In this document: positions 1-11,114 of the stretch, piece by piece
Layout of the letters: each line of letters begins with the position of its first letter
Numbering within the stretch: position 1 is the first letter of the stretch
Assembly (NCBI RefSeq): GCF_023091745.1
Contig: NC_068911.1
Coordinates: 159,202,004 to 159,266,003, forward strand
Direction of reading: 5' to 3'
Length of the DNA: 64,000 nucleotides
DNA from: Budorcas taxicolor
Lineage: Eukaryota > Chordata > Mammalia > Artiodactyla > Bovidae
Position numbers and translations under genes: made by a program
The notes under the pieces: generated by a model
What the model was told of the DNA's origin: nothing
Databases searched by the model: none
What the model saw: the letters and a program-made list of their open reading frames with translations, nothing else

Positions 1-173
1 CTGCAATGCAGGAGACCCAGATTCAATCCCTGGGTCGGGAAGACCCCCTGGAGAAAGGAATGGCCACCCATTCCAGTATTCTTGCCTGGAGATCCATGGA
101 CAGAGAAGCCTGGTGGGCTACAGTCCATACAGTCACAAAGAGTCGGACATGACTGAATGAATAACACTAACAC
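1..173 (+). mobile_element. Bov-tA SINE, cut by window edge
   Basis: The sequence begins inside the tRNA-derived head (CTGCAATGCAGGAGACC) and continues through the Bov-tA body with CCAGTATTCTTGCCTGG, AGTCGGACATGACTG and a short AAC-rich end. This is a ruminant-specific non-autonomous SINE whose 3' part derives from BovB. Its 5' end lies outside the window. Confidence 0.93.
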
Positions 174-191
174 ATTTCTCTAAAAGTTTAT

Positions 192-401
192 GGTCTTCCC
201 TGGCGGCGCTCAGACAGTAAAGCGTCTGCCTGCAATGCAGGAGACCCGGGTTCAATCCCTGGGTCGGGAAGATCCCCTGGAGAAGGGAGTGGCAACCCAT
301 TCCAGTATTCTTGCCTAGAGAATTCCATGAACAGAGGAGACTAGTGGCTACAGTCCATGGGATAGCAAAGAGTTGGACATGACTGAGTGACTGAGGCTAT
401 G
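192..401 (+). mobile_element. Bov-tA SINE with 12-bp target-site duplication
   Basis: A complete monomeric Bov-tA starts at the tRNA-like head (GTCTTCCCTGGCGGCGCTCAG) with a GGTTCAATCCC B-box-like motif, and ends after AGTTGGACATGACTGAG. It is bounded by identical 12-bp repeats CTAAAAGTTTAT at 180-191 and 402-413, which define the insertion exactly. The interrupted DNA to its right looks like L2. Confidence 0.95.
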
Positions 402-413
402 CTAAAAGTTTAT

Positions 414-1020
414 AAGGGCAATGGACAAAACAAAGCCAGGTAAGATGAGGTCAGGAGTATCAAGGAAAAGAGATGAAAGAGTTGCATTTAAGTAGGGTGG
501 TTCAGGTTACCTTAGGAAGATGAAATTTAAGTAAGACTTGAAAGATTAGCTAGAAAATCCAAGGAAGTGTACCCTAGGCAGGAGGAACAGCCAGTTTAAA
601 AGCACTAAAGTTGAGCATGGCTTCTGTGTCCAAAGAAGCCAACGGTGGACTTCCTTGGCTGTCCAGTAGTTAAGAATCTGCCTGCCAATGCAGGGGACAT
701 GGGTCTGGTCTCTGGTCTGGAAAGATTCCGTATGCAGCCCATGTGCCACAACTACAGAGTCCGCATGCCAGAATTACTGAAGCCTTTATACCCTAGAGCC
801 CATGCTCTGCCACAGAAGAAGACACCACAATGGGAAGCCTGTGCCTTGCAACTGGAAAAGGCTGTGCACAAAAATGAAAACCCAGTGCAGCCAAAAATAA
901 ATTTTAAAAATTAATTAATTAATTTCCCAAAAAGAAGAACCCAAGGATGCCACCATAGCCGGTACAAAAAGCAAGAAGGGGAGACTAGTGAAAAAGGAGT
1001 TCGGAGAGTAAAGAGGTCTG
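414..1020 (+). repeat. Ancient L2 LINE 3' region, interrupted by a CHR SINE
   Basis: The stretch has the drifted but familiar order of the L2 3' region: GGTGGTTCAGGTTACC, then a segment like 'gaggtgacatttgagctgagacttgaaagat', then AGGCAGGAGGAACAGCC, resuming after the SINE with GAGTAAAGAGG. It has no open coding frame. Identification rests on remembered consensus structure, so the exact family is uncertain. Confidence 0.55.
646..925 (+). mobile_element. CHR-family tRNA-derived SINE
   Basis: The head TGGACTTCCTTGGCTGTCC and AGAATCTGCCTGCCAATGCAG is the tRNA-like part. The body with CCCATGTGCCACAACTACAG and the GCAGCCAAAAATAAATTTT-type end match the CHR SINEs of whales, hippos and ruminants. 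The 89-codon frame across it is only SINE sequence read through and does not look like a gene. Confidence 0.85.
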
Positions 1021-1749
1021 TGTAAATATACTTCACAGAACTCTTTTTTTCAGTGAAGAAAATTCTTGGTCAGAGGGAACTTCAGCAAGCTAGCAGAAGA
1101 AAGGAATAAACACACCACGAAGCAATCAAGTCTTTCATCTCACAGATCTGCTGCAGATGTTTAATAGAACTTCATTCCTTTTGTAACATTGCCTTGAAAA
1201 AATATGTTATTTCTATGGGGAAAACTTCTGGCATGAAATGATTGGAATGACTACAGGATTTTATGCCATCTTGAAAAAATAACTGAAACCAAGAGTATTT
1301 GGAAGTTAGCAATAATACCCAGTCGCCCTGAGGATATCTGTTTCCTTAATCTTCTACCTTCAAAAACGTGACCTTTGATGGTCTGCATTTTATATATGGG
1401 TGTGTGTTCCTTTGATATGAGTGTTTAATCAGATTCAGGGACGTATTTCAGTCAGAAGTCTGGAATTTTGCTCTCTTGATGCTTTTAGGAATTTTACTAA
1501 AAACTTTTCCAGAAGGTTTAGGCTTAGCAAAATATCATTACAATAATTTGGCAGTAAAATTTAAGCATTTCATAAAGGGAACTAATCTTTATTTTGTTAA
1601 TGAGCAGAAATGTATGTACCACTTTTTTCTTAATGAATGAATTTGGAGACTCCTGAAGATTTCATTGGCTATAAATTATCTTTTTTGTTCTCAATATGTT
1701 AGCCCCAGGTCGAAGGTTAGATTTTTTTTTTTTAATTTCATTGGTTTTT
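1021..1749. other. Unassigned AT-rich DNA
   Basis: No coding frame, RNA gene or recognisable repeat family was seen here. Frames are short and show no protein-like composition. Confidence 0.6.
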
Positions 1750-1785
<36 letters not shown>

Positions 1786-1805
1786 TGTGTGTGTGTGCAT
1801 GTGTA
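1750..1805. repeat. (GT)n microsatellite with GCGC interruption
   Basis: An almost uninterrupted GT dinucleotide run of about 55 bases carries one GCGCGT interruption near 1781-1786 and a GCAT near its end. It is likely length-polymorphic and can adopt Z-DNA. Confidence 0.97.
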
Positions 1806-1866
1806 GAAAAAGTAAAGAATGAGAAAAGAAAAATAAAGTTAAAAAAGAAATGTTAGCTGCCAATAA

Positions 1867-2207
1867 GTCTTCCCTGGTAGCTCAGCTGGTAAAGAATCCT
1901 CCTGCAATACAGGAAACCCTGGTTCAATTCCTGGGTCAGGAAGATCCCCTGGATAAAGAATAGGCTATCAACTCCAGTATTCTTAGGCTTACTTGGTGGC
2001 TCAGATGGTAAAGAATCCACATACAATGTGGGAGACTTAAATTTGATTCCTGGTTGGGAAGATCCCCCAAAGGAGGGCATAGCAACACACTCCAGTATTC
2101 TTGCCTGGAGAATTCCCACAGACAGGGGAACCTGGTGGGCTATCGTCCGTGGGGTCACAAAGAGTCAGACACGACTGAGTGACTAAACACAGCACAGCAT
2201 AGCAGCA
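1867..2207 (+). mobile_element. Dimeric Bov-tA SINE with 10-bp TSD
   Basis: Two tRNA-like heads follow each other. The first monomer (1867-1985) stops after CCAGTATTCTT, and a second head (from 1986, GGCTTACTTGGTGGCTCAG) leads into a full body ending AGTCAGACACGACTGAGTG. Exact repeats AGCTGCCAAT at 1855-1864 and 2208-2217 bracket the pair, so it inserted as a dimer. Confidence 0.95.
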
Positions 2208-2499
2208 AGCTGCCAATCAGAGTAGAATAATCATTCTCCTAAAAGTGGTACAGCAGGTTCTGAGCAAGGTTTCTATTCCTCTTTCAGCTGGATCCTGATG
2301 TCCACAGAACTTTGTTCCATCATTTTCCCTATTTCCTGCCTCTTCTTCCTCACAGGATCACTGACCTTGCCCTACCAGCTTCCTATTCTTTCTCTTTGCC
2401 ATGACTTATGAATTAAATCTGTACCCAAACATTTGCATTTGGCCTAGAGACCCACATTCTCTTTAACAACTTTCCAAGAGGGACAGCTGTTTATTCATT

Positions 2500-2773
2500 C
2501 TTTGTTCAACAAAAAGTTTTTCAACCTCCAACTATGTGCCAGGCATTGCACTGAGTATTCTGTATCTGATGGTGAACAAAGCAGGCATGGTCCTCATTTT
2601 CACAGGATTTACATTGGAATAAATAAGAAAACTTTTCAGTAAAACAATACATTAGTAATTGCTTATGTATCAGTAGCTTCTATGAAGGAAAATAACAGGG
2701 TAAAGGAACAGAGGAAGGAAAGGTGACATAACAGAGAAAGACTAATTTATGTTGAGGATGAATGAGGGCCTTT
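2500..2773 (+). repeat. Ancient L2 LINE fragment, left part
   Basis: The order ACTATGTGCCAGGCATTGCA, GATGGTGAACAAAGCAGGCATGG, then TCTATGAAGGAAAATAACAGGG is characteristic of the L2 3' region. It breaks off at 2773 where a BovB inserted and seems to resume at 4118. Confidence 0.6.
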
Positions 2774-4117
2774 CAGTTCAGTTCAGTTCAGTTCAGTCAC
2801 TCAGTCATGTCCTACTCTTTGCGAGCCCATGAATTGCATCATGCCAGGCCTCCCTGTCCATCACCAACTCCCGGAGTTCACTCAAACTCATGTCCTTCGA
2901 CTCAGTGATGCCATCCAGCCATCTCATCCTCTGTCGTCCCTTTCTCCTCCTGCCCCCAATCCCTCGCAGCATCAGAGTCTTTTCCAATGAGTCAACTCTT
3001 CACATGAGGTGGTCAAAGTACTGGAGCTTCAGCTTTAGCATCATTCCTTCCAAAGTAATCCCAAGGCTGATCTCCTTCAGAATGGACTGGTTGGATCTCC
3101 TTGCAGTTCAAGGGACCCTCAAGAGTCTTCTCCAACACCACAGTTCAAAAGCATCAATTCTTCGGCATTCAGCTTTCTTCACAGTCCAACTCTCACATCC
3201 ATACATGACCACAGGAAAAACCATAGCCTTGACTAGACGGACCTTTGTTGGCAAAGTAATATCTCTGCTTTTCAATATGCTATCTAGGTTGTCATAATTT
3301 TCATTCCAAGGAGTAAGCTTTTTTTAATTTCATGGCTGCAGTCACCATCTGCAGTGATTTTGGAGCCCCAGGAAATAAAGTCTGACACTGTTTCCCCATC
3401 TATTTCCCATGAAGTGATGGGACCAGATGCCATGATCTTCATTTTCTGAATGTTGATCTTTAAGCCAACTTTGTCACTCTCCTCTTTCACTTTCATCAAG
3501 AGGCTTTTTATAGTTCCTCTTCACTTTCTGCCATAAGGGTAGTGTCATCTGCATATCTGAGATTATTGATATTTCTCCTGGCCATCTTGATTCCAGCTGT
3601 GCTTCTTCCAGCCCAGCGTTTCTCATGATGTACTCTGCATAGAAGTTAAATAAGCAGGGTGACAATATACAGCCTTGATGTACTCCTTTTCCTATTTGGA
3701 ACCAGTCTGTTGTTCCATGTCCAGTTCTAACTGTTGCTTCCTGACCTGCATACAAATTTCTCAAGAGGCAGGTCAGGTGGTCTGGTATTCCCATCTCTTT
3801 CAGAATTTTCCACAGTTTATTGTGATCCACACAGTCAAAGGCTTTGGCATAGTCAATAAAGCAGAAATAGATGTTTTTCTGGAATTCTCTTTCTTTTTCC
3901 ATGATCCAGCAGTTGGCAATTTGATCTCTGGTTCCTCTGCCTTTTCTAAAACCAGCTTGAACATCTGGACACTCACTGTTCACGTATTGCTGAAGCCGGG
4001 CTTGGAGAATTTTGAGCATTACTTTACTAGCGTGTGAGATGAGTACAATTGTGCGGTAGATTGAGCATTCTTTGGCATTGCCTTTCTTTGGGATTGGAAT
4101 GAAAACTGACTTTTTCC
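2774..4117 (-). pseudogene. BovB (RTE-clade LINE), 5'-truncated, RT frame broken
   Basis: On the minus strand this is the 3' 1.34 kb of BovB, with the ACTGA-type tail at 2774-2797 and the reverse-transcriptase part to the right. An 181-codon frame (3474-4019) carries GRGTRDQIA, the motif-A region FIDYAKAFDCVDHNK and GCILSPCLFNFYAEYI. It then leaves frame because one base is missing in the segment coding for EEAQAGIK near 3600. The YADD codons (sense TATGCAGATGAC) persist in another frame. The endonuclease and N-terminal RT are missing through 5' truncation. The copy interrupts an L2. A possible 7-bp TSD with one mismatch (CTTTCAG at 2770, CTATCAG at 4118) is weak. It cannot make active protein. 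Confidence 0.93.
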
Positions 4118-4315
4118 CTATCAGAGGAGGTCAAACCTAAACTAAAATCTAAAAGATGAGGAAGAACCAGCCATGTTAAAAGTTAGCAGAGGTGAAGTCT
4201 GTACAAAGCCAAGAATTAGATGCTTGGGAATTAAAATAAAGTGCGTGGCTGGAGCAGCCAAAGAAAGAGTAGTCTAAGCTGAAGCTCTAGAACAAAGCTA
4301 GGAGTATAAAATAAT
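4118..4315 (+). repeat. Ancient L2 LINE fragment, right part
   Basis: After the BovB the L2 order continues with CAGAGGAGGTCAAACCTAAA, GATGAGGAAGAACCAGCCATG and GGCTGGAGCAGCCAAAG. Together with 2500-2773 this reads as one older L2 split by BovB. Confidence 0.55.
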
Positions 4316-4474
4316 CCAAAGAATAATAAGCTACAGAAGGAGTTTGAGCTTGCAAGTGCTATTTTCTAATTCATGTTTAAAGACTACTTATAATGTGGAG
4401 AATATTGTAAGAAGAGCTGGTTTATTTATGAACTCAGAATTTAGTGAAGTGGAGAGGATTTCTCTCCCTTCACT

Positions 4475-4775
4475 GTCTGTTCCTCATAGCCCAGTTAGTA
4501 AAGAATCCGCTTGCAATGCAGGAGACCCCTGTTCGATTCCTGGGTCAGGAAGATCCACTGGAGAAGGGATAGACTACCCACTCCAGTATTCTTGGGCTTC
4601 CCTTGTGGTTCATCTGGTAAAGAATGTGCCCACAATGTGGAAGACCTGGTTCAATCCCTGGGTTGGAAACATCCCCTGGAGAAAGGAAAAGTTATCCACT
4701 CCCATATTCTGGCCTGGAGAATTCCATTAACTGTATAGTCCATGGAGTTGCAAAGAGTCAAACACGACTGAGTGA
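4475..4775 (+). mobile_element. Dimeric Bov-tA SINE
   Basis: The first monomer runs 4475-4594 (drifted head, CTTGCAATGCAGGAGACC, CCAGTATTCTTGG). The second begins GGGCTTCCCTTGTGGTTCAT and ends AGTCAAACACGACTGAGTGA. Matching 8-bp CCTTCACT at 4467-4474 and 4776-4783 is a probable TSD. Confidence 0.92.
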
Positions 4776-4783
4776 CCTTCACT

Positions 4784-5301
4784 TTCACAATCCCTCAGTG
4801 ACTACCCATGCAAGAGGTGCCAGTATATCTTGTACAGTCAACATTAGCTAGACTCTTTTTCTCTATACTATCATTTGGTCATAAGACACTGCTCCTGAGA
4901 TTGTAGTAGTACTTTGGGAGAGAAGTAGCAGTGTGAAATAAGCAGGTATTATAGGGATGTTAGTCAGCTGTACCATCAGGACATGCTTCCATTAGATGAG
5001 GGAGTGCCCGAAGGGACACTTGACTCCATGACTCAGTCCATCAGATGACTGTGAATTGATGATGGACAGCACCACAACCCTGTTTTTCATCTCTATGAGG
5101 TCCCAGTAACAAGCTAGGGTCTCCTTTTTTAAATTTAAAAAAATTAAAAAAAAAAAAAAAACATCACTTGCCGAGACATTTTGTCTTTGCTCCAAAACTC
5201 AATGGAGCTTGTCACAGGCTCAGTGCAACAAAGATACCCTGCACAGATACTGCATCACATAGGCAAGGTCATTCTTATAAATAATCTCCAGTTCTCATTT
5301 T
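4784..5301. other. Unassigned DNA with an A-rich tract
   Basis: No gene or confident repeat was seen. A T/A-rich tract at about 5126-5162 ends in a run of A. No recognisable element body adjoins it, so its origin is unknown. Confidence 0.55.
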
Positions 5302-5687
5302 ATGACTCAGCTGGTAAAGAATCTGCCTGCAGATTCTGAGACCTGGGTTGGGAAGGTCTCCTGGAGAAGGGAAAGGCTACCCACTGCAGTATTCTGACCT
5401 GGAGAGTTCCATGGACTGTATAGTACATGGGGTCACAAAGAGTCAGAGAAGATAGAGTGATTTCCACTCACTGGGCTTCCCTGGTGGCTCAGATGATGAA
5501 GAATCCACCTGCAATGCAGGAGACCGGACTTCCATCCCTGGGTCGGGAAGATCCCCTCGAGGAGGACATGGCAACCCACTCCAGTATTCTTGCCTGGAGA
5601 ATCCCCAGGGACGGAGGAGCCTGGTGGGCTCCAGTCCATGGGGTCGCAAGGAGTCGGACACAACTGAGCAGCCAAGCACACAAACAC
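5302..5687 (+). mobile_element. Two head-to-tail Bov-tA SINEs
   Basis: The first unit (5302-5461) has lost part of its head and ends AGTCAGAGAAGATAGAGTGA. After a 12-base spacer a second, well-preserved unit starts GGGCTTCCCTGGTGGCTCAG (5473) and ends GGAGTCGGACACAACTGAGC. Overlapping frames on both strands here are SINE read-through. Confidence 0.93.
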
Positions 5688-6090
5688 ACTCTCACTTCTG
5701 TGTCTCGTTTCAGTGCTGGTCATTTGGGAGCAGTGAGGGAAGCAACCTTTACTCTAAGCTCCTCCCATCTTGTGATTCCCCAAGTCCTCAGAAATCTCCC
5801 CATTCATCAGACATTAGGGAAAGGAGCGTTTTAGAGGATTTTGTCAGATATGCCCATAAGTGATAAATACCATTTCCACTGATGCCATTTGGTAGAACTC
5901 GGTTACATGAGTTTGCTATGAATCAAGCCACAGGGAAGATTGAAAAATATGACCTAGATGTGAGACCAGGAGGAAGAGAACATGAACATGGATGAGTATT
6001 TAGTAGCTATTTGACAAGTATGTGGGCCCATTAGATCCCATGGATCATAAGGGTAAAGCTAAACTTCCAACCCTCCTTCTCTATAGGATG
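5688..6090. other. Unassigned DNA
   Basis: No recognisable gene, RNA or repeat was seen between the two SINE blocks. Confidence 0.55.
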
Positions 6091-6306
6091 TTATCTCAGG
6101 TGGCTCAGGTGGTAAAGAATCCACCTGCCAATGCAAGAGATGCAAGCAGGAGATTCAGGTTTGGTTTCTGGGTGGGAAAGATCTCCTGGAAGAGGAAATG
6201 GCAACCGCTCCAGTATTCTTGCCTGGGAAATCCCATGGATAGAGAGCCTGGTGGGTTACAGTCCATGGGGTAGCAAAGAGTAGGACATGACTTAGAGACT
6301 GGGCAC
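6091..6306 (+). mobile_element. Bov-tA SINE
   Basis: The head CTCAGGTGGCTCAGGTGGT, a small insertion in the B-box region and a full body to AGTAGGACATGACTTAGAGAC are present. It is diverged but full length. Confidence 0.92.
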
Positions 6307-6339
6307 AGATAATTTTATATATAGGCAAAGGTTTACAAG

Positions 6340-6505
6340 CAAACATTTGTGCAATCTTTAAGATGTGCCAGGTGCTATTCTGAGTGCTTTATGTATATCA
6401 GCTCCTTTATCCCTCACAAGAAGACTGTGAGAAAGTGTAACTACTCTCCTTATTTTACAGATGAAGAAACTGAGGCACAAGATTGCTAAATGATGAGTCC
6501 AAAAT
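6340..6505 (-). repeat. MIR SINE remnant
   Basis: The plus strand reads GATGTGCCAGGTGCTATTCTG, then GTATATCAGCTCCTTTATCC, then TTTTACAGATGAAGAAACTG and GGCACAAG. That is the order of the MIR 3' part and core in reverse complement. Confidence 0.85.
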
Positions 6506-7099
6506 TACTCATCCAACAGAGTTAGCATTGGAAATTTCTTCTATGTTTAAAAAAAAATTGACCCTTAATTCACATTTCCTTCTATTGCTTCTCTCTCCTC
6601 TTTCTTTTACAAAATAATAAATGTTTTCAAAATAAAAATCTATATTCATACTACCATAGCTCTTATTTATTAACATACTACTATTCACTTTTACCCTCCC
6701 ACTCCAGTAAAACCAGCCCTGCTAAGGTCACTAATAACACCCATAGCATCAGATAATTGAAAAGACTGTCCTCTTCCTTGCTTTTTCTTTGGTAATTGGC
6801 ACTGCTGACTGTGCCTTCCTTCTGAATTCTTTCCTGTCTAATGGTCTCTGTGTCACTTCTTCCAATCACTCCTATCATTTTATTAATATTTACTCTTTCT
6901 TGGTTGCCCTTGTGAATTCCTCTTTCTCCACTTGCATTTATGCTCATTTTCCACAGGGACCAGCTATTATCTTTCATCCCCTTCATTCAACAGTCTATCC
7001 TTCAGAAACTTCGACAGTTGCCACCTTCAAGAATTTGTCTGACCATTTGCTTAAAATTTTCTCAAAACTATAACTGTAGCTGTATCTTGCTCCTCTTGC
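6506..7099. other. Unassigned DNA
   Basis: Two overlapping short frames (6681-6986 minus, 6789-7073 plus) occur but neither shows a protein family or splice context. A human-like exon cannot be excluded by eye. Confidence 0.5.
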
Positions 7100-7142
7100 A
7101 TTAGCAAGTGGATTCTTTACCACTGAAGCACCAGGGAAGCCC
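7100..7142 (-). repeat. SINE head fragment (CHR or Bov-tA)
   Basis: Only the tRNA-like head survives, in reverse: GTGGATTCTTTACCACTGAAG then CACCAGGGAAGCCCA. It is too short to assign between the two SINE families. Confidence 0.7.
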
Positions 7143-7944
7143 AGGTCAGTCTTACAGAACTGCTAAATTGCTGTCTTGATTGTCAGCTTCCTTCATTTCA
7201 TCCTCAAGGAATAATACAGCTGATATTAAATGCTCTAGAGAGATCAGAAATGTGATTCAAGGCAAATGTCTGCTGGAGGCTAACTGTTAAGAGAGACATA
7301 TCTAGTGTTTCAGGGGACCTCTTCTCCTTGTCTAGCTGAAGGTTAATCAAACATGCCAGAAAATGGTCTCTAACTACTGTATCTAAATCCCAAAATACAA
7401 CCTTGAATTCTAGACATAGACATCATCCAAATCTTCCTGAAGATGTCCACTTTTTACCTTGTGTGTCCCCTACCCTAATTAACGGTCCCACCATCCATTT
7501 CCAGCTATCTAGACTAGAAACAAAGGAAAATGAACCAGTCCAGACTATATCCTTTCAAAATCCTCCCCATCTTTAATCAAGCAGTCACCAAATCCTCTTT
7601 CACCTCTTTCCATCTTCCTCTCAAACTCTTACCGTAATTCACTTGGATTAGCATAGAAGAGTTCCCTCTATTCCTACCTCCAGAATGCCTGCTTTTCTTT
7701 TACTGGACCATCAGGGTGATATTCCCAAATTGAAAATGTGGTGCTATAACAGTTATAACTCCTTCTACTATCAATGAGAACAAAATCAACAAAGACAAGC
7801 ACATTTTATGTGCAGCAGAAGCAGGATGAAAATGCCTTATGTTTGTGGTCATTTTTGTTTTCACAAAAATTTCTTTGCAGACTTAACCTTAAGTTAGTTT
7901 ACTTAACCTTAAGTTAGTTTACGGAATCTTAAAAATCACCTGGC
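7143..7944. other. Unassigned DNA
   Basis: No gene or known repeat was seen apart from the exact 20-bp duplication listed separately. Confidence 0.5.
7881..7920. repeat. Perfect 20-bp tandem duplication
   Basis: ACTTAACCTTAAGTTAGTTT is present twice back to back with no mismatch (7881-7900, 7901-7920). Each unit contains the palindrome TTAACCTTAAGTTA-like core. Identity suggests a recent slippage-type event. Confidence 0.98.
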
Positions 7945-8030
7945 TAAAAGTATATCTTTATTCCTATTTTATAGATGAAGAAACAAAAGATATCAGACCC
8001 ACACAAAGTGACATGACAGTCAAGTGTTTT
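7945..8030 (-). repeat. MIR SINE remnant
   Basis: TATTCCTATTTTATAGATGAA followed by GAAACAAAAGATATCAGACC resembles the reversed MIR core. It is short and diverged. Confidence 0.6.
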
Positions 8031-8189
8031 ATGTGTTCTTCTTCATGCCTTTCGCCTTCGTTTTTTTATTGATCATGATTCTATCATAATTTCCTGACAT
8101 GCATTAGCTGTTCCTCAAATAAGCAGCTAACTTTAGCACAAACTGCAGAGAGCTGAGGCTGGAAGTTCCTCTCTAGGTATGTATCCTGG

Positions 8190-8325
8190 ACCTTAACCAC
8201 TGTGTGACCAGTTTCCTTAACTACTGAACAGGGATGAGCCTTAGTACCTTCCCCAAAGGACAGTTCGGATTATCAAATACATAGGTAAACATAAAACACT
8301 TAGAATGGCGCCTACACAAAGTAAT
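8190..8325 (+). repeat. MIR SINE remnant
   Basis: CACTGTGTGACCAGTTTCCTTAA, ACAGGGATGAGCCTTAGTACC and AAACACTTAGAATGGCGCC follow the forward MIR order (GTGTGACCTTGG, TCAGTTTCC, AAGCGCTTAGAACAG). Confidence 0.65.
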
Positions 8326-11114
8326 TTAACTATCATCATGTGATATCAGAAATTAATGATTCTGTGGAATAACAACCCTTGAGATCAAGTTGCACCCCAC
8401 AAAAATTGTGTTTACAGGATAATTTAAAATTTTTCTGACTAAACAATACCTGTTAATGTCAATGTCACTGTGTATCCCTAACAGACTCTCACTTAATCAT
8501 GTTTAAATATAGATACAAATAGAGATTACACAAATCCCTCACCTAAATTTTATTGCTATCCATTAGTTTTAGAAGCATAAAGGCTTTTTAAAAACCTTTG
8601 TTTATGTTTTGAGAAAATTGTATCATTCCTTTTTTGTTTAAATGGGTAATTAATATGCTTGATGCACTCTGTCTCATATATTTTCATATATTTTAAGCAT
8701 GTGTAAGAAAAGTGAAAATATAAATGTCTCATTTATGGAAATTAATGCTTATGGATTAACTATATCTTATGGATTATATATTAATTAATACTTATGGATT
8801 AGTTATTATATGACAATAATTATCATAATTTATGTTTAGATGTGACAAATATCATCAACTGAAAAATAAAATATTCTCTGCAATAGTGTTTTTATTCTTC
8901 TCATCATCTATGGATATGGATACACTTATGAGATATATGTAAAAACTAATATTCTATTTTATTACATATTTTTCACACAGTATAGCAATTTATAAAGACT
9001 AATCAATTCAAATTTAATATTATCATAACATAATAGAACATATTGTATCATCAAATAGAAACCATTGCTAATACTTCCACACAAAAAAATATTGGGTTGG
9101 CCAATCCAATACTTCTATTACAACCTTAAAACTCAAATAATTATACTTTTACTTAAAGCAAGAATAGTCCAATCTGGAATTGTTATTTAATTTTATAGCA
9201 TATACAATATTGAGTAAATGATAAGGACGAAGAAAAATGAATAGGAAGAGAGCTTGGGCATGTCTTAACTCGTTGTGAGGAGACCAAAAGAAGGTGATGG
9301 GAAAAAGGTGAAGGCAGCAAAGAAAGGAGGCAAGAGGTCAAAAGGAGTCAAGGGAGCAAACAAACATCTGTTTCAAAAGAAAGTATGGCTGTCCTAACTG
9401 TACGAATATTTCTACCAAGCAACCGCTGAATTCCCATGAAGTCATGGCCAAAACACCCAGGAGGTAGAATGAAGAAAAGTGAGAGATATTAATCAAGACA
9501 TTCCATCACCGGCAATAGGGAAACAGCAGCACTTTACCCACAAGAGGACCAATCATTATGAATAGCTATCCTGGAAATGCTTGCAGAACATTAGGCTATT
9601 TAACTGGCCAGTCAGTGAACACATTTCTTCCCCACAGTGATTTAAACAAATGATTCCCATTAAAAATACATCTCCCTGACACTCTGGTTTTAGTCATCTA
9701 CATTTGGTCATTGGAGACTTTGTTCAGCTAGACGTGAAAAGCAGGTATATAATTGTTAAAAATAAAAGTAATATTAGCATTCAGGAAAATGACTTAACAA
9801 GCCTTCTTGTGAAACAGACTTAGACAATTTTTATTTGCTCTCTTTCATACTGACTGCTTTGAAAAGGCCATTTCCTTTTGTTCAATATGTTCCTTCCATG
9901 TTGTCTTGATGAAAAAATCCTCTTTATGCTTTAAAACGTGGTTTAAACATCACTCTCTGACAAAAGCTTTGTCTAAATTCTGCAGGGAGAGTTAACTAAA
10001 TCCTTCTCTGCGCATTGTTCACATTTTTATTAGGACATTTGTCATACCACTGTAATTATTTCCAGGTTGCTCTGTCTAGAAGACAATGGGCCTCAGGAAT
10101 GAATGAATGAATGAGAAATTGAACAGATAGGATGCTTTTCAGAAGGGAAAATGATCTTTTCCCTTTTGGCTCATTTAACTCCAAAAAATATCTTTCTGTA
10201 ATCTGGAATTTCTCACACGTTGAGTTTACATTTTGAAAAATAGAATAATTGGTAACAACAGGTGGTTTCAGTTTAACTAACCTAAAATTCACTCTTCCCA
10301 GTCCATGTATTCATTTTTCTTTCTTGTTCTTGTCAATAGCATGCTTTGGATCAGTGACCCTTTCCTCTAAGAAGGAAAGGTCATTCAGATTTTTATTAAG
10401 TCCTGGCAATTTGCTATTTAGTTCTCTTTGTTGTTCGGCTTGCTAGAGTCTTATGAATAGCGGATGCCTGCTCTTCTGGGAAAAAAACACTTCACAGAGC
10501 TCCCCCACCCTGTTTGAAATGTTGAACAGCCCTTAATTTGATTTACTGGAAGAAAAAACTATTCTGCTCAACAATTTTTCCCTCCTGAGATTAATCTAGT
10601 TAAGTATGAGAAAGGGAAGGGGTGCATGGCACTCAGAAAGGTCAAATTATCTTGAAAAACATGAAATTTATTGAAAATGTAACTCATGTAAAAAAAAATC
10701 TTTTCCTCCTACTTCATTGTCTAGCAACAAAGAATACAGAAAATCTCTCTCTTCCTCCTTAATAAAGGTTTAAAAAATAGGAAGCATTTTGTATGAGATC
10801 ACGAAACTATACACCCATGGAAGCTTAAAAAAAATACTGCTTTTTTCCTATTCATCAGAATCTCATAAGGTTGACTTTTTGCATGCAAATTAATTTGGAT
10901 ATCTTCTTATGGATTTTTTTCTCGATTCCCATTCCAAAGGAGAAATTGTAGTATTTAACACATACAGTATGCACTGAACAATGACAAAATTAAATTCCAA
11001 AATAGTGACGATTTTTTTAATGAAAAATCATACGTAAATATTGGTCCTGCTTCTCTGGTAATGAATGAAGTAAAAGGAAAAAAAAAACTGTCTAGAAATT
11101 ATACATGTAAGTAT
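8326..11114. other. Unassigned AT-rich DNA
   Basis: 2.8 kb with no gene and no confidently assigned repeat except a mariner-end palindrome at 9090-9111. At 8747-8803 the motif CTTATGGATTA occurs three times irregularly, a degenerate local repeat. A short GAAT run lies at 10099-10116. Confidence 0.55.
9090..9111. repeat. Minimal mariner-end palindrome
   Basis: TA, then TTGGGTTGGCCAATCCAA, then TA. The left half TTGGGTTGGCCA is the terminal inverted repeat start of mammalian mariner elements, and the right half is its near-perfect inverse with one G/T mismatch pair. The flanking TA on each side is the mariner target duplication. It could be an element deleted down to its two tips, or coincidence. 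Confidence 0.45.

Noticed and set aside
1..401. tRNA-like A-box and B-box motifs that could suggest tRNA genes
   Set aside because: They are the heads of Bov-tA SINEs and are followed by SINE bodies. None forms a complete cloverleaf with an acceptor stem. The same holds for all other copies in the window.
645..914. 89-codon open frame on the plus strand
   Set aside because: It lies wholly within a CHR SINE; the translation is the SINE head and body, and similar frames occur in other copies.
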